NCBI GenBank assembly: GCA_963730115.1
Contig: CAVSQM010000012.1
Span: 310,001-374,000, forward strand
Reading direction: 5' to 3'
From: DASQFQ01 sp963730115
Lineage (GTDB): Bacteria > Actinomycetota > Thermoleophilia > Solirubrobacterales > Solirubrobacteraceae
Length of the DNA stretch: 64,000 nt
The notes under the pieces were generated by a model. It saw only the letters and a program-made list of their open reading frames with translations, was not told the origin of the DNA and searched no databases. A program made the translations under genes and the position numbers. How positions within the stretch are numbered: the stretch's first letter is position 1; each line of letters begins with the position of its first letter. Below are positions 1 to 9,457 of this stretch, piece after piece.

Positions 1-123
1 CATCTGGTCCTCGAGGATCAGCCCCGACTCGAAGAGCAGGCGCCCGATCAGCGTCGACTTGCCGTCGTCGACGCTGCCGCAGGTGATGAAGCGCAGGAGG
101 CTCTGTTGCCGGACCTGGCTCAG
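1..123 (-). CDS. cysN: Sulfate adenylyltransferase subunit 1 (CysN), N-terminal part, runs off the window
   Basis: GTPase subunit of ATP sulfurylase, which with CysD makes APS from sulfate and ATP. The minus strand reads RFITCGSVDDGKSTLIGRLL, which is the P-loop (GSVDDGKS) and opening strand of CysN. Only about 40 residues are inside the window. No ATG, GTG or TTG precedes the conserved start in frame. The best start is CTG at 123-121, which overlaps the cysD stop (CTGA) and has a perfect AGGAGG seven bases upstream. The family call is secure; the CTG start is inferred. Confidence 0.9.
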   Translation of the reverse strand, partial: MSQVRQQSLLRFITCGSVDDGKSTLIGRLLFESGLILEDQM

Positions 124-1020
124 AAGTAGCCCTCCTGCTTCTTCTTCTCCATCGAGGCGGCGGCGTCGTGGTCGATCACGCGGCCCTCGCGCTCCGAGGT
201 CCGCGAGGCGCGCATCTCGTCGACGATGTCCGAGAGCGTCTCGGCCTCGCTCTCGACCGCGCCGGTCAGCGGGTAGCAGCCGAGCGTGCGGAAGCGGACG
301 CGCAGCATCTCCGGCGTCTCGCCCTCCTCGAGCGGCATGCGGTCGTCGTCGACCATCAGCAGCGTCCCGTTGCGGCGCACGATCGGCCGCTCCTTGGCGA
401 AGTAGAGCGGGACGACCGGAAGCTCCTCGAGCTGCACGTACTCCCACACGTCGAGCTCGGTCCAGTTCGAGAGCGGGAAGACCCGGATCGACTCGCCGCG
501 GCGCTTGCGCGCGTTGTAGAGATGCCACAGCTCGGGTCGCTGGTTCTTCGGGTCCCAGCGGTGCTGGGCGGAGCGGAACGAGAACACGCGCTCCTTCGCG
601 CGCGACTTCTCCTCGTCCCGGCGCGCGCCGCCGAACGCGGCGTCGAAGCCGTACTGCTCGAGCGCCTGCTTGAGGCCCTCGGTCTTCATCACGTCGGTGT
701 GGACCTGGGAGCCGGAGTCGAACGGGTTGATCCCGCGCTCGAGGCCCTCCTGGTTGATGTGCACCAGCAGGTCGATGCCGAGCTCCGCGGCCATCCGGTC
801 GCGGAACTCGTACATCTCGCGGAACTTCCAGGTCGTGTCGACGTGGAGCAGCGGGAACGGCGGCTTGCCCGGGATGGAACGCCTTCATCGCCAGGTGCAG
901 CATCACCGAGCTGTCCTTGCCGATCGAGTAGAGCATCACCGGGTTCTCCGCCTCGGCGGCGACCTCCCGGATGATGTGGATGCTCTCGGCTTCGAGGCGT
1001 TGTAGGTGGCTCAGGCTCAG
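120..1020 (-). CDS. cysD: Sulfate adenylyltransferase subunit 2 (CysD), with one frameshift
   Basis: Adenylyl-transferring subunit of ATP sulfurylase (sulfate assimilation). The PP-loop region reads LYSIGKDSSVMLHLAMKAFHPG, then PPFPLLHVDTTWKFREMYEF in another frame, then the family body (GGARRDEEKSRAKERVFSFR; WTELDVWEYVQLE) and the usual C-terminus ending KKKQEGYF. The frame break lies near 868-873, where one extra C in CCCGGG shifts the frame; removing it restores an uninterrupted protein of about 300 residues. No ATG/GTG/TTG is in frame before the conserved N-terminus. CTG at 1020-1018 overlaps the upstream stop as CTGA; a second CTG lies at 1014-1012. Overlaps cysN by 4 bases, so one operon. 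Confidence 0.9.
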
Positions 1021-1334
1021 GCCGTCGAGCGTAGCGGCGCGTGCACGCGCACGGCATCCAGCATCCGCTCGCGCAGCGACGGCTCGCGCTCGGTCGCCTC
1101 GATGGCGTTGGCCCGCATGCGCATGTGGATCCGCAGCGCGTCGGTGCGCTCGAACGGGTCCGCGATCGTGGCGCCGGTCTTGAGGGAGAGTGCGGCGGCC
1201 GGCTGCCCGGCGATCTCACCGATCAGCACGCGGCCGGTGAGCGGCTTGGCCTCGTCGAGGGCCGCCAGGCGGCGCAGCGCGTCGGCGTCCTGTGCGGTGG
1301 CGAGGCGGATGATGTAGGCGTCTGCAGGGAACAA
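1017..1334 (-). CDS. Small GNAT-like protein heading the cys operon
   Basis: 105-residue protein beginning MFPADAYIIRLATAQDADAL, with the pattern IRLA-DADALRRLAALD-PLTG-LIGEI-G-PAAALSL. This resembles the N-terminal half of GNAT acetyltransferases; short proteins of this type are common in actinobacteria. The acetyl-CoA loop is not obvious, so catalytic activity is uncertain. Start is TTG at 1334-1332, chosen because AGGAG sits six bases upstream. Its stop overlaps the proposed cysD start, so it is the first gene of a gene-cysD-cysN operon. The operon is divergent from the acyl-CoA dehydrogenase gene, with about 75 bases between them. Confidence 0.65.
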   Translation of the reverse strand: MFPADAYIIRLATAQDADALRRLAALDEAKPLTGRVLIGEIAGQPAAALSLKTGATIADPFERTDALRIHMRMRANAIEATEREPSLRERMLDAVRVHAPLRSTA

Positions 1335-1409
1335 TGTTGTCTCCTGGTCGGGTGTGTTGAGGGAGACGCCCGCCCTGCGCAGTTATTCCGACGACTCAAG
1401 GAGCCGCTC

Positions 1410-3302
1410 GTGGCCAGCTCGATCAGCGAGAAAGAAGCAAGACAGGTCGCCGAGAGCGCCCGCGAGCAGGGCTGGGAGAAGCCCAGCTTCGGCAAGGAGC
1501 TCTTCCTCGGCAACCTGCGGCTCGACCTCATCCACCCGCAGCCCAAGCTCGATCCCGCCGCGGTCGAGAAGGGCGAGGCGTTCCTCGCGCGCCTGCACGA
1601 CTTCCTGGTCGACGAGGTCGACCCGTTCGAGATCGAGCGCGAGGCGCGCATCCCCGACGCCGTGGTCGACGGCCTCAAGGAGCTCGGCGCGCTCGGCATG
1701 AAGGTGCCCGAGCAGTACGGCGGCCTCGGCCTCTCGCAGGTCCACTACAACCGCGCGCTGGTGCTGGCCGGCACCTACCACTCGGCGCTGGCGACGCTGC
1801 TCTCCGCCCACCAGTCGATCGGCGTCGCCGAGCCGCTGATGGGCTTCGGCTCCGAGGAGCAGAAGCAGAAGTGGCTGCCGCTCGTCTCCCGCGACCACAT
1901 CTCGGCCTTCCTGCTCACCGAGCCGGACGTCGGCTCCGACCCCGCGCGGCTCGCCACCATCGCCGAGCCGACCGAGGGCGGCTACGTCCTCAACGGGCGC
2001 AAGCTGTGGGCGACCAACGGCGCGATCGCCGACATCGTCGTCGTGATGGCCCAGGTGCCGAAGTCCGACGGCCACAAGGGCGGCATCACCGCCTTCGTGC
2101 TCGACTACCGCTCCGACGGCGTCACGGTCGAGCACCGCAACCAGTTCATGGGCCTGCGCGGGATCGAGAACTCGGTCACGCCGCCTCGAGGACGTCTTCG
2201 TGCCCGAGGAGAACGTGATCGGGAAGGAGGGCATGGGCCTCAAGATCGCGCTCACGACCCTCAACACCGGCCGGCTCGCGCTGCCCGCCATCTGCCTCGG
2301 CGTCTCCAAGTGGGCGACCAAGGTCGCGCGCGAGTGGTCGGCCGAGCGCGTGCAGTGGGGCAAGCCGGTCGGCAAGCACGACGCCGTGGCGCAGAAGATC
2401 GCCTTCATCGCCGGCGACCGCGTTCGGGCTCGAGGCGATGCTCGACGTCTCCAGCCGCCTCGCCGACGACAAGCGCAACGACATCCGCATCGAGGCCGCG
2501 CTGGCCAAGCTCTACGCCTCGGAGCTGGGCTGGCAGGTCACCGACGAGCTGATGCAGGTGCGCGGCGGCCGCGGCTACGAGACCGCCGAGTCGCTGAAGG
2601 CGCGCGGCGAGAAGCCGGTGCCGGTCGAGCAGGCGATGCGCGACATGCGCATCAACCGCATCTTCGAGGGCTCGACCGAGATCATGCACCTGCTGATCGC
2701 GCGCGAGGCCGTCGACCAGCATCTCGAGGTGGCCGGCGAGCTGCTCGAGGGCGACGGCGACCTGAAGGCCAAGGGCAGGTCGGCGATCGAGGCGGGCAAG
2801 TTCTACTCGCGCTGGCTGCCGCAGCTGGCGGTCGGCGAGGGCCAGAAGCCGCGGCGCGTTCTCGGAGTTCGGCGAGCTGGCCGGGCACGTCCGCTACGCC
2901 GAGCGCGCCTCGCGCAAGCTCGCCCGCTCGACGTTCTACGCGATGAGCCGCTGGCAGGCCAAGCTCGAGAAGAAGCAGGCGGTGCTCGGCCGGATCGTCG
3001 ACATCGGCGCGGAGCTGTACGCGATCTCCGCCGCCGCGGTGTACGCGCAGACGCTGCGCGAGGAGCACCCCGAGCGCGGCGACGAGGCGATCGAGCTCGC
3101 CGACCTGTTCATCCGCCAGGCGCGGCGCCGCGTCGACGCGCTGTTCGGCGAGCTGTTCTCCAACGACGACGACGCCAACTACGCGCTCGCCCAGCAGGTG
3201 CTGGAGGGCCGCCACACGTGGCTCGAGGAGGGCATCGCCGACCCGTCGGGCGACGGGCCGATGATCGCCGAGCAGCCACCGGAGGTGTCCCAGACACGCT
3301 GA
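1410..3302 (+). CDS. Acyl-CoA dehydrogenase, long VLCAD-like form, three frameshifts
   Basis: FAD-dependent first step of fatty-acid beta-oxidation. Start GTG at 1410 has AAGGAG six bases upstream. The N-terminal domain (VPEQYGGLGLSQ), middle beta domain (SAFLLTEPDVGSDP; GGYVLNGRKLWATNG) and C-terminal helical domain (GRLALPAICLG; QVRGGRGYETAESLKARGEK; RINRIFEGSTEIMHLLIARE) are followed by an extra C-terminal domain of about 150 residues, as in VLCAD/ACAD9-like enzymes. The coding frame changes near 2186, 2424 and 2858. In each case one base is extra (duplicated C, T and T), and correcting all three gives about 630 continuous residues. Probably long-chain specific; the exact substrate cannot be seen. 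Confidence 0.9.
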
Positions 3303-3353
3303 TCGGGCACCCCATGGCCTAGGGGAGCAAGGTCGACAGGGGGTTAGACAAGC

Positions 3354-3725
3354 ATGTCCGAGACCAAGCGGTTCGAGCGCTCGGGTCAGCCGGCGACGGG
3401 GAAAACCGTCGACTGGCTGGCCGTCGAGCGCTCAGATGAATTTCAAGAGCTGGTACACGCGCGGCGCCGATTCCTGGCGCCGCTGACGATCGTGTTCCTC
3501 GTCGGCTCGATCGGCTACCTGCTGCTGGCGGCGTTCGCCCCCGGCATCATGGGCTGGCAGATCGCCGACGGCCTGCCCTTCATGTGGGTCGCGTCCGTCA
3601 GCCAGGTGCTGCTCACCTGGGCGCTGTGCTGGGCGTACCTGCGCAAGGCCGACCGTGACTTCGAGCCGCTCGAGGAGCGCGCCGCCGCGGTCGCTGAGCG
3701 CGAGGCCGAGAGGAGCGCACGATGA
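3354..3725 (+). CDS. DUF485 membrane protein (acetate permease partner)
   Basis: 123 residues with two membrane segments (about residues 43-63 and 76-97) and a charged, coiled C-terminus. DUF485 proteins are almost always encoded directly before ActP-type acetate symporters, as here: the stop overlaps the next start in ATGA. Function is unknown, probably an accessory subunit or regulator of the permease. Located about 50 bases after the acyl-CoA dehydrogenase. Confidence 0.88.
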   Translation: MSETKRFERSGQPATGKTVDWLAVERSDEFQELVHARRRFLAPLTIVFLVGSIGYLLLAAFAPGIMGWQIADGLPFMWVASVSQVLLTWALCWAYLRKADRDFEPLEERAAAVAEREAERSAR

Positions 3726-5367
3726 CCCTCGTCTTCGCCGCCGACCTGAAGGTCCTGCCGCTGGCGGTCTTCGGCGTCGTCCTCGCCATCACGCTGGGCG
3801 TGACCTACTGGGCCGCCAAGCGCACGAGCTCCGCCGATGACTTCTACGCCGCGGGCCGCGGCATCACCGGCTTCCAGAACGGCTGGGCGATCGCCGGCGA
3901 CTACATGTCGGCCTCCTCGTTCCTCGGCTTCGCCGGCCTGATCTTCCTGTTCGGCGTCGACGCGTTCGTCGGCCTGATGGCCGCGATCATCGCGTTCGTC
4001 CCGGTGCTGTTCTTCCTCGCCGAGCGGATGCGCAACTCGGGCAAGTTCACGCTCGCCGACGTGCTGTCGTTCCGGCTGCGCGAGCGGCCCGCGCGGCTCA
4101 CCGCCGCGATCGGCACGCTCTCCGTGGTCATCATCTACCTGCTCGCGCAGATGGTCGGCGCGGGCGCGCTGATCCAGGCGCTGACCGGCATCACCTTCAC
4201 GCCGGCCGTGATCATCGTCGGCACGTTCATGCTCGCCTACGTGATCTTCGGCGGCATGCTCGCCACCACGTGGGTGCAGATCATCAAGGCGACGCTGCTG
4301 ATGGCCGCCGGCGTGGCGATGACCATCTGGGTCGGCGCCGAGGTCGGCTTCAACCCGGTCCGAGCTGTTCCAGCGAGGCGCGCGACGCCCATCCGGAGAA
4401 GGACGCGTTCCTCAAGACCGGGCTGCAGTTCGACTCCGGCCTCGCGCTGCTGTCGTTCGGCATCGCGTTCGTGTTCGGCACCGCCGGCCTGCCGCACATC
4501 CTCATGCGCTTCTTCACGGTGCCGGACGCCAAGGCGGCGCGCGGCTCGGTCGGCTGGGCCGTGTTCCTGATCGGCGCCTTCTACCTGATGGTCATGTTCA
4601 TCGGCGTGGGCACGCGCGCGATCCTGACGCCCGAGGAGGGCAAGGCGGCCGGCGAGACCGGCAACCTGGCGATCCCCGAGCTCGCCCAGCACCTGGGCGG
4701 CGGCGAGGGCTCCGCGGGCGGCGACATCTTCCTCGCCATCATCTCCGCGGTCGCGCTGGCGACGATCCTCGCGGTGGTCGCGGGACTCGTGATCTCGGCC
4801 TCGGGCGCGGTGGCGCACGACGTGTGGTCGAACGTGATCCGCAAGGGCCAGGAGTCCGAGAAGGAGGAGGTCTGGGTCGCGAAGCTCTCCGCGGTCGTGA
4901 TCGGCGTGCTCGCGATCGCGCTCGCGCTGATCGGCGGCGCGGAGTTCAACGTCTCCGTGCTCGTCGGCCTGGCGTTCTGCTTCGCCTCGAGCGTGACGTT
5001 CCCGGCGCTCCTGCTGGCGCTGTGGTGGCGCGAGTTCAACACCATGGGCGCCGTCGCCGGCATGCTCGGCGGCCTGATCTCGTCGAGCGTGCTGATCGTG
5101 CTCTCGAACCCGGTGTGGCCGGGCGACGACAACTCCCCGCTCGGCTCGCTGGCCCTCGACAACCCGGCGATCTTCACGATCCCGATCGGGTTCCTGGGCT
5201 GCTACCTGGGCACGAAGCTGTCGTCGGAGCGCGGCAACGACCGCCAGTACGAGGAGCTCAACGTGCGCTCCGAGACTGGGCTGGGGGCCGAGCAGGCGGG
5301 CGAGAAGGCTGCGCCGAAGAAGCCGTCGCGGAAGCCGGCGGAGCGCGAGCCCGAACCGGTCTCGTAG
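3722..5367 (+). CDS. actP: Cation/acetate symporter ActP (sodium:solute symporter family), two close frameshifts
   Basis: Sodium-coupled uptake of acetate or similar monocarboxylates. The N-terminal half shows the SSS family pattern (SSADDFYAAGRGITGFQNGW; GDYMSASSFLGFAGLIFLFG) and about 13 membrane segments overall. After FNP at about 4357 the reading frame changes twice within 15 bases. Removing one C from GTCCGAG and one from TTCCAGC restores VELFSEARDAHPEKDAFLKT. The second half (FGTAGLPHILMRFFTVPDAK) is intact to the stop. The C-terminus is long, Lys/Pro-rich and cytoplasmic. Overlaps the DUF485 gene by 4 bases. Confidence 0.9.
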
Positions 5368-5370
5368 CTC

Positions 5371-6499
5371 GTGACAGCGCCCGTCGTCGAGCTCACGCGC
5401 GAGCTCGTCGCGACCCGCACCATCAACCCGCCCGGCGACGAGGCAGCAGCCGCGTCGCTGGTCGGGGCGCGGCTGGAGGCGGCCGGGTTCTCGGTCGAGT
5501 CGCACGAGTTCGACTCCGGGCGCACCTCGCTGGTCGCGCGCTGGGGCGTGTCGGACGAGCGGCCGTCGCTGTGCCTGACCGGTCACCTCGACACGGTGCC
5601 GCTGGGGAAGGCCGACTGGTCGGTCGACCCGTTCTCGGGCGAGACCGACGGCGACCGCCTGTTCGGGCGCGGCACGAGCGACATGAAGGGCGGGACGGCG
5701 GCGATCGTCGTCGCCGCCGAGCGGCTCGCCTCGGGCGGCGGATCGCCGTCCGCGGGCCTCGAGCTCGTGCTGTGCGCCGGCGAGGAGACGGGCTGCGAGG
5801 GCGCGCTGGCGCTGGCGGGGGCCGACGGCCTGCTGGGCCGCTGCGGCGCCGTGCTGGTGGCCGAGCCGACCACCAACTACCCGTGCGTGGCCCACAAGGG
5901 CGTGGTGTGGGCGGACGCGGTGGCGCGCGGGAAGACCGCGCACGGGTCGATGCCGCACCTGGGCGAGAACGCGATCTTCAAGCTCGCGCGCGCGGTCCTG
6001 GCGCTCGAGGACTTCGCCTTCGACGTCGAGGAGCACCCGCTGCTGGGCGCGCCGACGGTGTCGCTCGGCACGTTCTCGGGCGGGATCAACATCAACTCGG
6101 TGCCCGACTACGCGACGGCTGGGATCGACGTGCGGACGGTGCCCGGGCTGGACGGGGAGACCGTGCTCGCCGCGCTCCGCGGGCAGCTGGGCGACGACGT
6201 CGAGCTCGAGCCGCGGGTGCTGCTCGACCCGATCGACACCGACCCGGACGACGAGTGGGTGCGCGCGGTGTTCGAGGTCATGGAGCCGCTGATCGACGAG
6301 CAGCCGTCGCCACGCGGCCTCGCCTACTTCACCGACGCCGCCGCGCTCTCCCCCGCCTACGGGGACGCCGCCGACGATCATCTGCGGCCCGGGCGACGCC
6401 GAGCAGGCGCACCGGACCGACGAGTCGTGCTCGATGGCCGCGCTCGAGGCGGCCGCCGAGGGCTTCTTCGAGATCGCCCGGCGCTGGTGCGACGTCTAA
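5371..6499 (+). CDS. M20-family metallopeptidase/deacylase (ArgE/DapE/CPG2 type), one frameshift
   Basis: Zinc-dependent amidohydrolase cleaving N-acyl amino acids or small peptides. Metal-site motifs are visible: TGHLDTVPLG (His and Asp), GRGTSDMKGGTAA and CAGEETGCEGALAL (the Asp and catalytic Glu regions). The dimerisation lid follows (HKGVVWADAVARGKTAHGSM). Near 6371 one extra C in GCCGCCG shifts the frame; without it the protein ends APTIICGPGDAEQAHRTDES and closes at the TAA at 6497. GTG start three bases after the actP stop, so probably co-transcribed. Which M20 subfamily is not decided. Confidence 0.85.
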
Positions 6500-7719
6500 G
6501 CGAGCGCCGCCTCGACGTGCGCGGCCGCGCCGAGTAACGCGGCCTCGCCCTCGCGGGCGCCGACGAGCTGCACACCGATCGGCATGCCCGCCGGCCCGGT
6601 GAGGCCCGGCACGCTGATCGCCGGCACGCCCAGGAACGTCCACGCGCGGCACAGCAGCGGGTCGCCGGTGTGGCCCTCCGACCGCAGCGGCGCCTCGCCC
6701 ATCGCCGCCGGGACGAGCAGGGCGTCGAGCTCGCCGAGCACCTCGGGCCAGCGGTCGCGGCAGGCGTCGCCGAGCGCGGCCCCGTCCTCGGCGGCCTTGC
6801 GCCGCACCTGCCACGCGCGCTTGAGGTAGTCGGTCATCGCGTCGGAGAGCAGCTCGCGGTGGTTCATCCACTCCGGCTCGAGGCTGCGCGCGACGTCGTA
6901 GGCCATCACGGTCTCCTGGGCGTCGGCGAGGCCGGCGAACTCGTCCGGCAGCTCGAGCTCGCTCAGCCCGAGCCGGCCGGCGGCCTCCTCCAGCACGTCG
7001 CCTCCCTCGACCGCGTCCCACCACGGCGTGCGACACCACGCGATCCGCGGCGCGGGCTGCTCGGCGACGGGCTCGAAGCCGGCCAGCAGCGCGGCGTCGG
7101 CGACCGAGCGGCCGAACGTGCCGAGCGTGTCGAGGCGGGCGCTGAGGCGCTTGATGCCGGCGGTCGAGTGCCAGCCGTGGGTGGGCTTGAAGCCGACCAC
7201 GCCGCAGAACGAGGCGGGGCGGATGACCGAGCCGGCGGTCTGCGTGCCGTAGGCGAGCGGGACCATCCCGTCGCCGACCGCGGCGGCCGAGCCGGACGAC
7301 GATCCGCCCGGCGTCCGCTCGGGGTCGTGCGGGTTGACGGTGGCCGGCGGCTGGTAGGTGGCGAACTCGGTCGTCACCGTCTTGCCGAGGATCACCGCGC
7401 CCTGCGCGCGCAGCCAGGTGACGCAGTCGGCGTCGCGGATCGGCCGGTGCCCGGCGTAGATCCGCGAGCCGTAGGAGGTCGGCATGTCGGCGGTGTCGAT
7501 CACGTTCTTCACCCCGACCGGCAGCCCGTGGAGCGGGCCGCGCGGCTCCTCCTCGTCCCGCGTCCGCGCCTCCGCGATCGCGAGCTCGGGATCGATGTGC
7601 GCCCACGCCCGCAGCTCCCCGTCGCGCTCGGCGATGCGCGCCAGGCACTCGCGCGCGAGCTCCTCCGAGCTCACCTCCCGCTCGGCGACGAGCCGAGCCG
7701 CCTCCGTCGCGCTGACCAT
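6496..7719 (-). CDS. Amidase signature family hydrolase
   Basis: 407 residues of the amidase signature family (GatA/AtzE-like). The Ser-cisSer-Lys triad is present: Lys71 in LPVGVKNVID, the cis-Ser in TPGGSSSGSAAAV (about 140-142), and the nucleophile Ser164 in GTQTAGSVIRPASFCG. No GatB or GatC gene is nearby, so a stand-alone amidase acting on a small amide is more likely than tRNA amidotransferase. Convergent with, and overlapping by 4 bases, the M20 peptidase. Divergent from the MarR regulator, which may therefore control it. Confidence 0.87.
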   Translation of the reverse strand: MVSATEAARLVAEREVSSEELARECLARIAERDGELRAWAHIDPELAIAEARTRDEEEPRGPLHGLPVGVKNVIDTADMPTSYGSRIYAGHRPIRDADCVTWLRAQGAVILGKTVTTEFATYQPPATVNPHDPERTPGGSSSGSAAAVGDGMVPLAYGTQTAGSVIRPASFCGVVGFKPTHGWHSTAGIKRLSARLDTLGTFGRSVADAALLAGFEPVAEQPAPRIAWCRTPWWDAVEGGDVLEEAAGRLGLSELELPDEFAGLADAQETVMAYDVARSLEPEWMNHRELLSDAMTDYLKRAWQVRRKAAEDGAALGDACRDRWPEVLGELDALLVPAAMGEAPLRSEGHTGDPLLCRAWTFLGVPAISVPGLTGPAGMPIGVQLVGAREGEAALLGAAAHVEAALA

Positions 7720-7758
7720 GGCCGCAGCCTAGGGATCGGTCGGTCATCCGGGATGGTT

Positions 7759-7775
7759 CGCTAAACTAATTAGCG
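7759..7775. promoter_or_regulatory. Inverted-repeat operator and leaderless promoter of the marR-MFS pair
   Basis: CGCTAA-ACTAA-TTAGCG is a perfect 6-bp inverted repeat with a 5-bp centre, ending exactly at the ATG of the MarR gene. It contains TAAACT (7762-7767), a plausible -10 hexamer that would start transcription at or next to the ATG. The AT-rich dyad is typical of MarR operators, so autorepression by blocking the -10 is the simple reading. It also lies 40 bases from the divergent amidase start. Confidence 0.6.
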
Positions 7776-8210
7776 ATGCAAACGATCACCACGCTCGACC
7801 TCGCGGTCCGACTGCGCCTCGCGATCACGCGGACCTCGCGCCGCCTGCGCCAGGAGGCGAGCCCGGGGCTGAGCCCGTCGCTGACGTCGGCGCTCGCCAC
7901 GGTCGACACCCACGGCCCGCTGACCCCCTCCGAGCTCGCCAAGCGCGAGCGCGTGCAGCGGCCGACCGCGACGCGGCTCGTCGCCCGGCTCGAGGCGCTG
8001 GGCATCCTGCAGCGCGCCGCCGATCCGCAGGACCGCCGCTCCTCACTGCTGTCCGTGACCCCCGCGGGCCATGCGCTGATGGAGGAGCTGCGCGGGCGCA
8101 AGACCGCCTACCTCGCCCACCGGCTCGAGGACCTCGAACCGGAGGAGAAGGACGCGCTCGACCGCGCGGCCGCCATCCTCGAGCGCCTGCTGGAGGACGA
8201 TCGCGCTTGA
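7776..8210 (+). CDS. MarR-family transcriptional regulator
   Basis: 144-residue winged-helix repressor. The winged-helix region reads GPLTPSELAKRERVQRPTAT, then RLEALGILQRAADPQDRRSS, where DPQDRRS is the typical MarR wing motif. No ribosome-binding site precedes the ATG; see the operator entry for the leaderless promoter. The stop overlaps the start of the MFS gene (TTGA), so it probably regulates that exporter, responding to a small phenolic or drug-like ligand as many MarR proteins do. Confidence 0.9.
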   Translation: MQTITTLDLAVRLRLAITRTSRRLRQEASPGLSPSLTSALATVDTHGPLTPSELAKRERVQRPTATRLVARLEALGILQRAADPQDRRSSLLSVTPAGHALMEELRGRKTAYLAHRLEDLEPEEKDALDRAAAILERLLEDDRA

Positions 8211-9457
8211 GCGCGGGCGTCCGCCGCACATTCGACTCGCTCTCCGTCCCGAACTACCGCCGGTACTTCGCCGGTCAGGTCGTCTCGATCTCCGGCAACT
8301 GGATGCAGATCGTCGCCGAGATGTGGCTGATCGTGCAGCTGACCGGCTCGGGCGTCTCGGTCGGCCTGACCGCGGCGCTGCAGTTCCTGCCGATGCTGCT
8401 GTTCGGCGCCTGGGGCGGGCTGCTCGCCGACCGGCTGCCGAAGCTGCGGCTGCTCCAGTACACGCAGGCGCTGATGGCGGTGCCCGCGCTGATGCTGTGG
8501 GGGCTGACCGTCTCGGGTCACATCGAGCCGTGGATGGTGTTCGGGCTCGTGCTCGCGCGCGGCTCCGTGCTGGCCATCGACAACCCCGCTCGCCAGGCGT
8601 TCGTGATGGAGCTCGTCGGGCCCGACCGGATCGTCAACGCGGTCGCGCTCAACTCCGTCGTGGTGCACACGAGCCGCATCGCCGGCCCCGCCGCGGCGGG
8701 CGCGGTGATCGCGCTGCTCGGCGTCGGCCCCTGTTTCGCGATCAACGCGCTCAGCTTCGTGGCCATGCTCGTCGCGCTGCGGGGGATGAACCGCTCGCAG
8801 CTCGCGACGCCGGAGCCGGCCGAGCGCGCCCGCGGCGACGTCCGCCTCGCCCTGCGCCACGTCCGCTCCACCGCGGCGCTGTGGATCCCGCTGGGCGCGA
8901 TGGTCCTGGTCGGCACGCTCTCCTTCAACTTCCAGGTGCTGATGCCGCTGCTCGCCGACAAGACCTGGCACGGCACCGCCACCACCTACGCGCTGATGAC
9001 GATGGCGATGGGCGTCGGCTCGGTCGGCGGCGCGCTCATGACCAGCCTGCTCGGTCGCGTGTCGCCGCGGCTGATCGTCGGCGCCGCGACCGCGTTCGGC
9101 GTGTTCGAGCTGCTGGCCGCCATCGCGCCGTCGCTGCCGCTGCAGATCCTCGCGCTCGTGCCGCTCGGCGCGGTGTCCGTCACGTTCGCCGCCGGCGTCA
9201 ACTCGAGCATGCAGCTCGCCGCCGCGCCCGAGATGCGCGGCCGCGTGATGTCGCTCTACTCGGTCGTCTTCCTCGGCTCGACGCCGATCGGCGCCCCGCT
9301 CGTCGGCTGGCTGGCCGAGGTCGCGAGCCCGCGCGCCGGGCTCGCGCTCGGCGGCATCGCCGCGCTGCTGGCGGCGGCGGGCGCACGCGCCGCTTACGCC
9401 CGGCGGGGCGAGGGCATACTCACCGGATCGCCGCGTCCCGCTTCCGCCTCGGCCTGA
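8207..9457 (+). CDS. MFS exporter (DHA3/EntS-like)
   Basis: 416 residues, 12 predicted membrane helices. The opening (FRRYFAGQ-like: VPNYRRYFAGQVVSISGNWM) and LLADRLPKLRLL are characteristic of the MFS_3/EntS group of drug or siderophore exporters. Start is TTG at 8207, overlapping the MarR stop. Co-transcribed with marR; the substrate is unknown. Confidence 0.88.
   Translation: MSAGVRRTFDSLSVPNYRRYFAGQVVSISGNWMQIVAEMWLIVQLTGSGVSVGLTAALQFLPMLLFGAWGGLLADRLPKLRLLQYTQALMAVPALMLWGLTVSGHIEPWMVFGLVLARGSVLAIDNPARQAFVMELVGPDRIVNAVALNSVVVHTSRIAGPAAAGAVIALLGVGPCFAINALSFVAMLVALRGMNRSQLATPEPAERARGDVRLALRHVRSTAALWIPLGAMVLVGTLSFNFQVLMPLLADKTWHGTATTYALMTMAMGVGSVGGALMTSLLGRVSPRLIVGAATAFGVFELLAAIAPSLPLQILALVPLGAVSVTFAAGVNSSMQLAAAPEMRGRVMSLYSVVFLGSTPIGAPLVGWLAEVASPRAGLALGGIAALLAAAGARAAYARRGEGILTGSPRPASASA

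Noticed and set aside
2180..4372. Programmed frameshifting in the acyl-CoA dehydrogenase and symporter genes
   Set aside because: No slippery site shared by the breaks, no pseudoknot seen, and similar breaks occur in unrelated genes; duplicated-base errors explain them better.
4237..6381. A 714-residue open frame on the minus strand
   Set aside because: His/Arg/Ala-rich shadow of actP and the M20 peptidase, without any family motif; a product of very high GC.
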